Below, piece after piece: positions 36,201-44,897 of a DNA stretch of 48,421 bases. Within the stretch, counting starts at the first letter, position 1, and each line of letters begins with the position of its first letter. The stretch lies in assembly GCA_019693395.1 (NCBI GenBank), contig JAAMXP010002207.1, positions 1 through 48,421 on the forward strand, written 5' to 3'. The notes below the pieces were generated by a model that ran no database searches, had not been told where the DNA came from, and worked only from the letters and a program-made list of their open reading frames with translations. This DNA is from Ettlia oleoabundans. Its lineage: Eukaryota; Chlorophyta; Chlorophyceae; Chlamydomonadales. Both the position numbers and the translations under genes were made by a program.

Positions 36201-36601
36201 CCTGCATATCGAGATACATTGGTGCGCCACGCAGTTGAATGCCCTTCTTCTCAATCACTTCATCTGCATAGGACACGCAACCACACGAGGTACGCGGTTG
36301 GAACCACATCTGCAGCTCGGTGGTGCTGACAGCGGCAGCAACGGTATGAGCCCGCCTTCACTGTCACACTGCAGCGAGTCGTACAGATATGCGGCTCGCC
36401 GCACTTTCTAGCCAATACCAGAGTTCCTGCCCTGCATGTCGACTGAATGAACGGCCGAGTCCCACCTAGGAGGGGCTCTGCTTGGGCTGCGCTGAACCAA
36501 CGGTCACCGGCGATCAAATTGCTCCCTGTTGCGTGCACGGCTGGCAAGAGCCGCGACGCTGCTCGCAGACCACTAGAAGCGGCTGTCTGTAGCAGTGCCA
36601 T
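33270..36601 (-). CDS. NFS1: NFS1, mitochondrial cysteine desulfurase
   Basis: PLP enzyme that takes sulfur from cysteine for Fe-S clusters; class IscS/NFS1, mitochondrial matrix. Twelve exons: 36601-36466, 36263-36202, 36081-35947, 35769-35638, 35115-34978, 34842-34735, 34601-34400, 34286-34180, 34052-33954, 33840-33751, 33639-33547, 33347-33270; 459 residues. The presequence ([20 protein letters not shown]) is basic and amphipathic. Family motifs include [56 protein letters not shown], the PLP lysine in [15 protein letters not shown], and the catalytic cysteine in [20 protein letters not shown]. It ends [11 protein letters not shown] donors end exons 2 and 8. The 65-N gap lies in intron 11, whose donor (GTGG) is visible, so the coding sequence is complete. 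Intron 4 carries a MITE-like element. Confidence 0.96.
33478..33542. other. Assembly gap of 65 N
   Basis: Unsequenced stretch inside NFS1 intron 11. The flanking exons join in phase without it (VNK then LREMSPL), so no coding sequence is lost. Confidence 0.95.
35224..35587. mobile_element. MITE-like element in NFS1 intron 4
   Basis: The element proper spans 35227-35584 (358 bp). Its ends are inverted repeats matching at 28 of 31 positions: the left begins GGCCGCTTCTAGTAGATTAA, and the right end, read on the minus strand, begins GGCCGTTTCTAGTAGATTGA. Both ends are flanked by TAA in the same orientation (35224-35226 and 35585-35587), a 3-bp duplication as made by PIF/Harbinger transposases. 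It has no open frame for a transposase, carries C-rich tracts just inside each end, and is removed with the intron. The family call rests on terminal bases and TAA only. Confidence 0.75.
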
Positions 36602-37115
36602 AGCCAGCGAACACCGTACAGCAATGAGTTACAACTGCAGGAAACCGGTATCAAATAACAGACTACGAAGCACGTGGTTGACTCTTGTGGGAGATGCGGC
36701 GACAGGCTGGCACCGCCAGCTGAGGCTTTACTGCGCGATCGCTGCTCAATATGCCCGTTAAGCCTGCCCCCCACGCTGTCCCTTGGCAGTAGCACGGAAA
36801 TGTTCAAATGTATAATATGCAATCAGAGTTGAGGATATGCTGAGGTAGTTGCTAACAGCCTTTGGCAAGCAAGTTTACATCAGCAAGAGCGTGCGCCCCA
36901 CCCTGCGATGTTGCCAGGGGATCCGCCCACCCCAGCTGGTGCCATGACCGTAACACCCCACCACCCGGGTTGGATATAGGTTGTGTGCAACAGCTGCTTG
37001 GGACTGTGGTCCACAGTTACAATCAGCTGTTATCTATAGACATGCAACAGGTTACCCATCTGTAGGACAGCAATGTGACTTTTCACCGTTACAAACTACT
37101 ACGTGCATAAAACGG
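36602..37115. other. Intergenic: NFS1 promoter side and CCB4 3' side
   Basis: About 510 bp between two minus-strand genes. It must contain the NFS1 promoter and CCB4 3' UTR. Only the CCB4 TGTAA signal is recognised. Confidence 0.6.
37089..37093 (-). terminator. TGTAA polyadenylation signal of CCB4
   Basis: TGTAA on the minus strand, 22 nt behind the CCB4 stop. Confidence 0.6.
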
Positions 37116-38411
37116 TTACCCTTGTGCATTGCTTGCGAGCACGCTATGTAGTTTTGCTGCGACTGCTGCTGCCCAAGCACGCTCTTTGGCGCTTAATGCA
37201 CGGGATCGTTCTGAGATGAGCAGCAAAACTCCTGAGCATTGGTTGGCTGTATCAGATTGCTTAGTGCCAACAGCTGTCACTACGCAACTTAGAGGCAGCA
37301 ATGGCTGCACTAGAATTGATTCCGCGCCTTTCGGCATGCAGCCCCAGCTGGTTGCCCCAATGCTGGCCATGGCAGCCCTGTCTTGGGAGTAAACCACCCC
37401 TTGCTGCCACGTGCTGGTAGCTGCTGCCAGCTCAGTGCTGCTCAGCGCTGCCAGCACTGCTTCTTCGCTGCTGCTGCTGTCATTGGCAGCAGCCACACCG
37501 GCTGAGGGAACGCTCAGCATTCCACGGGCCAAGACTGCCTGCCCATTCCAAAACAATGCCACTCCACAAATGTTGGTGTTGAGAAGCATGGCATAGGAAG
37601 CCCATGCAAGGTCCTGCAAGGCAGGCAACGACATCCTAGCCTGCTTGTGGATATGCAAGGGGAAGTGGAGCATGGCTGACATACTTGAAACTCAATATCC
37701 AAGCAAATGGCAAGCAGGGCAACAGCCACCCAGTCCAGCAACCTGGCGCCCACCTGCTTCTGAGCCTCGGGCATGCTGGGCAGCAATGCAAAGACGCGTG
37801 TGGCCCCCTCCACGCTCCCCGCCATCGCCTGTCTTCCTCGCCCCGGTTGCAGCTCCTTAAGGCGCTGCTCCACGGTCGGGGCGATGCAAGCAACAGCAGC
37901 AAGCAACGCCCCCAGCGCCTCGGCACGGACCTGCATCCATGAAACCAGAAGCAGCCCATCTCCATGCAGGTTGTTCTCTTCTGCAACTTGGTGACTGAAG
38001 CATAGGTGGGCTTTGAACATCGCAGTGGGATGGTTGAACTATGAAGAGGAGAAAGAAATGCAGGTGTGGAATCTTTAGGCAAAAGCTCCGAACGTCGCTT
38101 GCCTGCGCCTCCGAGGGCACTTGCCCTGCCAACAAGTGGTTGAGCAACAGCAGCGCTGCCCCTGCCACGCCCACTACCCTGGGCACCAAGGCGTCCAGGG
38201 CATCGTTGCCTAGTGTGAAGCGAAACACTGCCACTTCCGAGTCGCTATCGCCAGTGGCAGCTGCTACCGTCAGCCCACACAGCTGGGGACGGCGAGTTGG
38301 CCACCACCGGACGGCGCGTTGTGGACGGTGGTTACAAAGTTTATGCGCATTAGGGCTGGCTAATGTGTCTCTGCGAAATAGGACCGCCCCACCGGAGACA
38401 GCGGAATGCAT
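37116..38411 (-). CDS. CCB4: CCB4-like cytochrome b6 heme ci assembly protein
   Basis: Thylakoid factor of the CCB pathway, which attaches heme ci to cytochrome b6 of the b6f complex. Three exons: 38411-38103, 37930-37754, 37640-37116; 336 residues. A basic N terminus (KLCNHRPQRAVRWWPTRRPQ) acts as a likely transit peptide. Two adjacent membrane helices follow, VVGVAGAALLLLNHLLAG and EALGALLAAVACIAPTV, split by a GC-AG intron (CAG|GCAAGC). The soluble C-terminal part has RVFALLPSMPEAQKQ, LQDLAWASYAMLLNTNICGV and ISERSRALSAKERAW, matching the CCB2/CCB4 family plan. CCB4 is preferred over CCB2 from the ALQDLAWASYA segment, but this is from memory of the family. A hairpin sits 8 nt before the ATG. 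Confidence 0.85.
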
Positions 38412-38419
38412 CTTGAGCC

Positions 38420-38441
38420 AAAAAGCGACGTGTCGCTTTTT
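38420..38441 (-). promoter_or_regulatory. Hairpin in the CCB4 5' leader
   Basis: On the minus strand AAAAAGCGAC and GTCGCTTTTT are perfect reverse complements two bases apart, ending 8 nt before the CCB4 ATG. If transcribed, it would fold into a stem of about nine pairs just ahead of the start codon. A role in translation is only inferred. Confidence 0.45.
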
Positions 38442-38595
38442 GATTTCCCAACTTTGGTTGCATCAAGAAAAGGGATGTGACTTTCCCGTTTCCATCCTCG
38501 TCTGTTTGATGCCGAGTTGTACCCCCAGCCGTACATACTGCTCCCAACATGGGAAAAATCATATTTTCGGGTTTTTTGCTGTGCCGCACCTAAAC

Positions 38596-38623
38596 GTTTT
38601 GCGCACATGAATCTGCGCAAAAC
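38596..38623 (-). other. Inverted repeat upstream of CCB4
   Basis: GTTTTGCGCA and TGCGCAAAAC are perfect reverse complements with an 8-base spacer, about 185 bp upstream of the CCB4 ATG. It may be a factor-binding site or a leader hairpin. Confidence 0.4.
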
Positions 38624-39727
38624 TTCTAGGAATCTGTGCGGAAACCTTGGATTTGCGCCTGAAGTTTTGCGTCTGAAGTTAGGATGCAAACACCTATCTT
38701 TGCGTGTACTGGCACATCCCTCTCACAGTATCACACACAAAGTCGTCAGTATTGCTTGCTCCCCGAGCTGCATCCGTCTTGATAGTGCACTGTCCGTTCC
38801 GAAGAAAGGAGCAGCACAGTAAAGCATGCAGGGCTGACAACTGTGGGGGGACTGGGGAAGCTATATGTCACCGGGGGCTGGGCCTAACAGTAATAAGGGC
38901 TAGTATGGCATGCAAGCTGAAGCTGACGCTGCCTCTGTCGCCGGAAGCGGGGTATCTGAGCCACACCTGCGGAGGGAGATGCGAGGAAGGGATGCAGACG
39001 TTGGTAGGCATATAGCGTGCTGCTGACGCTTGCTGACGGCTGTGGAGCTGCCCCGGTGGCTAGTGTGACCTGCAGGGGGAGGGAGAGGACTAGGGAGTGC
39101 TGCCATGCGGGAGGAAAGGGCGGTACAGCGTGGGCTCACAGAAGAGCTCATCCGTATTCGGGCGGGACAGCACGGCGTTTGTACTGCCCGTAGGCAGCAG
39201 TACACATAGTCACCCATATACTCCCCTGCTCGTGCCCTTGCCAGCTGAGTAAGTTAATATTTATCCTGCACATCAAAGTACTTTTCGTAGCCTTGCCATC
39301 CCGCCCCAATTGGAGCGCTGATGGGTGGCGGTGAGCTCCGGGCACCGCAACAACCCCACCACCAGCGGGTCAGGGTTGGCTAACTTGAGCCTCCGAGCCC
39401 CTTAATACACAACCGGCCACTTATTAGCAAATGCGGAGCTCACGTTCGCCACCTCTTGCGAAAAACCGATCACAACACTGCTACTGCAGGCCAAAGTGTA
39501 CTTTTCCTGGGTGCACCTAGTTTTTGCGCGGATTTTTGGCCCAAAACACTACTGGACTTGACCTTTGCGCCGTATTGCCACTGAGTTTTACTTTCTGACA
39601 CGCACACACTGCAATCGGTACAGTACATTATTCACACAGCTCACTCAAATCACAGCAACATATATGTGAGAGGCAGTGAAGGCGAGGACAACAGTCATGA
39701 TACTCCAGGCCACCGAATTGGTGGTCT

Positions 39728-39732
39728 TTACA
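39728..39732 (-). terminator. TGTAA polyadenylation signal of bL21m
   Basis: TGTAA on the minus strand, 34 nt behind the bL21m stop. Confidence 0.6.
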
Positions 39733-39766
39733 CGGCTGCTGCCATGCCTGTCCCGACAGATGCGTT

Positions 39767-40739
39767 TCAGCTTAGTGACTCCGCGACATCTCCTACCCCA
39801 GCCTCGCTGATGCCATGAATATTTAATATTCTGAGCGTGGTCAATGGCTGCACCATGGATGACACAGCAAGTTAGTTAATGGCTGTTGATCAACCCACTT
39901 GACGCTGCACCATCGCCCGCCAAAACCCCTTCGACCATGACATTCACATGTACCAGCACTGGCTGTATTGAATCTAAGCCACAACAGTGTTTAAAACAGG
40001 TCACACCTGGCGGTGGCCACGTAGCCGGCGCGAGTTCTTCCTGCGCCGCTTGTGGAAGATGAGCACTTTGCCATCCAAAAACTGCTCCTGCAGAGATCAA
40101 TGGGGTGGGGGTTGCAGGGCATCCACCAAAAGCCTAGCCCGTCCTTGACTACCCATACCACGCCTCATGCATGCAGAAGTGCTGAAAACCAATGCCGGCT
40201 AGCAAGCTGGGCTGCCCGCTTACTTCTACTGCCGCTGTGATTGCCGCATTGGGAACATATGGTCGGCCAATGATGGTTTCTGCTTGTGATCCCAGAAGCA
40301 GCACGCGCTGCAGCTGCAACTTGTCGTTCACGTCCACGTCAGCCAGCTTTTCCACGACAATGACATCGTTCGGTGTCACCTTGTACTGCGTGCCGCCCAC
40401 CTCCACTACAGCAAACACGCGCTTGGCCTCCACTGCATATGGCCCACTGACACGCTCATCCAGGCGCATGTACACATCAGGCAGTGCCAATGACGAGGCT
40501 GGCAGGGTTGCAGCGGCAGCAGCAGAGGAGGTGGCAGCGACCCCAGTGGCGGCAACATGGCTGCCTGCCGCTGGTGGTCCTTGCTGCGCGTAGGCCGCCG
40601 ATACTGCGTAACTTTGGCGGACTGCGAAGCTCCATAGGCTGCTAAGTTGCTGCTGTTGCTGCACGGCTGGGGGCAGCCGCTCGCAGCCCGCCGCTGGCAA
40701 TATGCGGTTGAGAACAAGGGCGGCTCGTCTGAGAGCCAT
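39767..40739 (-). CDS. MRPL21: Mitochondrial ribosomal protein bL21m
   Basis: Protein of the large subunit of the organelle ribosome, probably mitochondrial. Three exons: 40739-40224, 40087-40007, 39847-39767; 225 residues. An Arg/Ala-rich N terminus (MALRRAALVLNRILPAAGCE) suggests organelle import, and a long Ala-rich linker follows. The bL21 domain has VFAVVEVGGTQYKVTPNDVI, GRPYVPNAAITAAVE, KVLIFHKRRRKNSRRLRGHR and PLTTLRILNI. Mitochondrial rather than plastid targeting is judged from the presequence only. A second, in-phase acceptor near 39890 would give PLTNLLCHPWCSH and an earlier stop; the downstream acceptor restores the conserved C terminus and is preferred. Head to head with the fucosyltransferase-like gene. 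Confidence 0.92.
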
Positions 40740-41260
40740 TGTTCGAGGAAAAAGAGCGGGGTTCTGGCCGAGACGGCGACAATGGCCTTGGTGAGCTACT
40801 GTAAGCGATGTAGCGCTTTATCCAATGAAACGTATATGATGCAAAATAAAACAGTACTTAGGTTTACAATGCAAATGCACGCCGGACAGGAAGGCGCTGC
40901 TTTTTGGGCTCCTTTTTTGATGAAGAAGGTGCAGAGGCTTGCGGTGCAGAAGGCATCGCAACACTGCCGGCACCACCACTCTTCATTTCTTTTGGGGGAA
41001 TTGCGCGTGCACTTGCAGGTCCCACTGCCAAATGGCAGCAGGGCGGCCCTGTTGAACACTAAGTGTTCAGAGATTCCTTGCGGGCTCGGTGCACGCGGAG
41101 TGCTGCTGACCCTTGGGATACCCAGCATCCCTCAGGAGTTAGCGTAGGATCTTTGGGGAGGCGTCCTATAGGAAGGCCCCTACGCGGCATCTGAGATGTT
41201 CTCTACAGTCCCTTCCTGCTAGGCAGCGCGCTCTGTAGGAGCCACCAGGGGAGCTCAGCC
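40740..41260. promoter_or_regulatory. Bidirectional promoter region, bL21m and fucosyltransferase-like gene
   Basis: About 520 bp between divergent start codons; no specific element was recognised. Confidence 0.5.
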
Positions 41261-44200
41261 ATGCTTTCTGCGTCGCGCAAGCCGCCCCCGGCGGTGCACG
41301 ACCGATTAGGCAGCGGCGGAGCGTCGCGCCTCTTGCGCAACATGGACCGATTTCTGGTTACCCTGTGCCTCCTGGCCTCAGTGGTCCTCTTGTACCGCTG
41401 CCTGGTTTTCACTGGAAGTCTGCTGTCACTTGGGCCAGGTAGCGCTGGAGCCGGCAGCACGACTGTCATATCCACCACCACCACGTCACATGGGGCGGGC
41501 AATGTGGTCACCGAGCTCGTCATCGACCGCTCTGGGCGTACCCGGTCAACCATGCTCACGCAGCACAACGGGCAAGATATGTCCATAACGGTGCTTGGCG
41601 GTGATGCCAGCCCTCGCAGCCGGCGTGCGGCACTGCGGCAGGCAGCAGAGCGGGGTCGCATGGCCAGCAGTACCTCGCCAAATGCTGGTGATCACCAACA
41701 GGAGCATGAGGCTTACCCAGGGCTGCCACAGGACTTCGATGCACAGGTGTGTTGTTTGTGCTGCTTTGGATGCAAGTATGCTTTGTGTGTGGTCAGGTTC
41801 CTGTTGCATGGCGCCATGGACATCTGGGTGCTCCCCGAAGCTGCTGTCAGTCTTTCAGTTTGGTGAAACACAGTGGGCTGCTTCTGCTGGCAGCATCGCC
41901 CTGTGCTTCCCCATGTTTGCATCCAGTCCCATTGCTGCTTCGGCTACGGCCACTTAGGATCCATTAAGATCTACCCTATTTGTGGGCAAAACACTGAACT
42001 GTCCCCTCCTGGTATCCCATGCACGACTTGCAGGCATACCTCATGTACCACCCAGACTTGCGACTGCTGGGCATTCACACAGCAGACCAGGCGAAGCAGC
42101 ACTATCTGCAGCAGGGGCGGGAGGAGGGGCGGCCATACAAGCGGTTGCGCGTGCTGTTACGCTACACGGCTTGCACTGGACTGATTAATCAGCATTATAG
42201 CCACATTGCGGCTTTTACTCTAGCAGCTGCGCTCGGTGCGGAGGTGGTACTGCCCCCAGCAGTGTGCCGAGATTCCTTCGCACACTACTTTAGGTGCGCT
42301 GCAATGTGCTGTGTGTTGTGCGATATGTGCTGGCATGCCAATATCACCGCTCTACGCCTGATTACCCTATGCCTTGTCAAACACAGCATGACCTTCACTC
42401 CTGCTCGCAGCATGAACCGGGAGAAAAATGAGGTTCGTTGGTCGCCAGTGCCCCTAGAAAGCCTCCTTGATGTGGATGCCATCATTGCTTATTGGCGCCC
42501 GAGAGGCTTAGTTGTGCACCGCACGCCAGCGTTGCGCCCTTTTCCAGACCTTACAATGCCGGACATCGCATTCCCGCAATACCCGCTTGGCAGCTTGGAC
42601 CCCAATCTGGTGGTCAGGTGCGAGCTCTGCACGATATTTGCCGCCAGATTGTTTTAGATTTTCTACTTGCGACTAAAACTGTCATGATGCTGTGAAACGA
42701 TGCTGTGAATGCTTCTTCATACTCAATCTTTCCCTACTTGCAGGTTGGAAAATGTGTACTTGAAAAATTTGAACCTTACCGAGCTGATGGAGCGTGGCCG
42801 CGCCGCAGTGGTGGGCCATGCTACCAGCATCTTGCGCGACGATCCTGCAGCGGATTTGCAATACATCGTGCTTGATATGCCGTGCAGCTTCTTTGCTTTG
42901 CGGTCGCTAAGGTGAGCGACCAGAAGCTCTCATGCACGACAATCACGCAAAGACCTGTTGTGAGACAACAAATTCACCTAAGTTGGTTTTGATGTTTCCT
43001 TGAGTACATGGGCCCAAGGGTCTCGCTCTTATATTGTGACATCTTTGATCCGTTAATACATACACCCTGCTGGCAGCGGAGCTGATCAACTTCCTGTATT
43101 GGTGGATTGCTGTCCTGCAGCAACTTGCCTGTGGTAACTGAGGTGGCCAAGAGCCTGTTGTTTGCACCAGAGCTGCAAGCCCTCGCTGATCGCATAATTG
43201 ACGAGCTGACGGAGGGGGGCACATATCCCTACAACGGTCTTCATCTGCGCATTGAAAAGGATGCGAAAGACTGGGCCCTCATCATGGGCGGCCAACAGGC
43301 ATGCAGTGCTTTGCAGTGGGTTTCCACTGATGCAGCAGCTTCTCCAAAAAGCCTCTCTGTGCTGGTACCTCATATCACGCCGTTCCTAAATTGTCCCACC
43401 CTATCACTATCACTGTTATGCAGGTGGTTTGGCAAGGTTACCTCGTAACAATGCGCAACGTTGGCTTCAACAGCACGACACGCATTTATGTGGCATCTGG
43501 GATGCTCACTTATGGCGCCTCAGGTGACACAAATAAGGTAGCAGCAGCAAGGGATGGCACACAGAACTACTTTTCCACATGGCCCCCCTGATTTTTATAT
43601 TAGCGCTGCTTGCAGTTGAAATGGAGCGCACCAAAAACTACTTGATGCACACTGGCGTCTGCAGCCGGGTGCACCACAAGGAGCAGTATATCCCACAGAG
43701 GGAACTGGATGGTGTGTGCTGCTGTGCCCTCATGCTATGGCGCATGTCCTAGTTGCTGTGTCAAATCATTGCTGGTATCACTCCACATTTTTCATGCCAT
43801 GTTGAGCAACCCTTGGAATTCGCAACAACTTTTCTGTCCTCTGCCCTGTCGTTGTTGCAGCTCTAAATAGCGAGCAAAAAGCGCTGCTGGACTTTCTTGT
43901 GCTGGCCCGCTCGCAGCGGTTTGCCGGTTTTGGCTCGTCCACCTTCTCCTTTTATCTGAGAGAGTACCGAGCCCTGCATGTACGTGTGCAATGCGTGCTG
44001 TAATTGCTTCATCGCGCTTCTCGTGCATGTGCCTGCCTGCCTGTGCCCAATGTTGCCAACCCATTGGCGACCTTAACTTGCGTCCCCGATCCTTTTTGGT
44101 GCAGGGCATTCCACGCAGTACATCAGCACTCGTAGATGCCCACGTCATTGGCACAGGCAAGTAGTGTGCATGATGTGGATTGCTGTCCGCCACATGATTT

Positions 44201-44326
44201 GGATTCACTTGCTAATGGCTTATGATCTTACACCCTACTGACGAACAATTCCACTGCCCTGCAGATCAAATCTTTTATTCGGCCGGCACGGTGATAAATA
44301 ACGGCCAGTTGCTTGAAGAAGTCTAA
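41261..44326 (+). CDS. O-fucosyltransferase-like type II membrane protein
   Basis: Probable Golgi/ER glycosyltransferase of the GDP-fucose O-fucosyltransferase superfamily; acceptor unknown. Ten exons: 41261-41746, 42034-42293, 42411-42617, 42744-42911, 43121-43298, 43424-43523, 43616-43711, 43861-43979, 44105-44156, 44265-44326; 575 residues, phases agree. A short cytosolic tail, one signal anchor (LVTLCLLASVVLLYRCLVFT, about residues 32-51) and a Ser/Thr/Gly stem are followed by the catalytic part. This has INQHYSHIAAFTLAAALGAE, the donor-site motif GLHLRIEKDAKDW, TRIYVASGMLTYG and FAGFGSSTFSFYLREYRA. GC donors end exon 5 (CAG|GCATGC) and exon 9 (CAG|GCAAGT); reading through the latter would stop at once, while splicing gives the tail IFYSAGTVINNGQLLEEV. 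Confidence 0.87.
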
Positions 44327-44897
44327 CCCACGAATATATTATTGCTGTCCTCCAGCAGCATGTCAGCTCACCAAATTGCCGTCATTTTGTGCTGCCTTTG
44401 CCCTGCTGCTTGTATTTATCTTCCCTGCTCATATCACGTATGTCGTTGCGCTCATATCAGTTAGCGTGCGCGTTGGTAGTTCTAGCAGTATCCATTTTGT
44501 TTAAAACGTAGGTAACACTCGAAAGAGCACTTTTGTGGCTTGTTGCGAAGCAACTTTGTCAGCATTGAAGCGCAGCAGTGGTTGCAGGCAGCACATGCTG
44601 TGGAGCCATGCTTTTTATGCAGTGAAGACGATCAATGCACATCCACTGAGGATAGACAGGTGCTTGATGGAGATGCGCAAGTTGAAGAAAACTAGTGCAT
44701 TGATCTCAAGCAGAGCTGCGTTGGAACCATCTCCAGCTGGGAGTTACTAGGACGGCAGCTGGACAGTGTTGTACAGAAGCCCCCTTTCCCGTTTGAGAGA
44801 CAAGATGCAAGTGCAGTGACATCTTTGAAGTTACCTGTTGTCGATTAGAGTTTTGGGTTGTCGGGTTGTCGCCCCAAGCGCGCTCGGCGCTACTCCA
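44327..44897. other. Intergenic: fucosyltransferase-like 3' side and SAC3A 5' side
   Basis: About 570 bp between two plus-strand genes. It holds the 3' UTR of the first and the promoter of the second. No element was recognised. Confidence 0.55.

Larger units (their letters stand above)
38412..39766. other. Intergenic: CCB4 promoter side and bL21m 3' side
   Basis: The longest gene-free stretch, about 1.35 kb. It holds the CCB4 5' UTR with two perfect 10-bp inverted repeats (38420-38441 and 38596-38623), and the bL21m 3' end. No open frame here has splice or domain support, and no transposon ends were found. Confidence 0.55.

Noticed and set aside
44157..44164. Stop codon ending the fucosyltransferase-like gene early (HVIGTGK)
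   Set aside because: A GC-AG intron here restores an in-phase, protein-like C-terminal exon ending at 44326.
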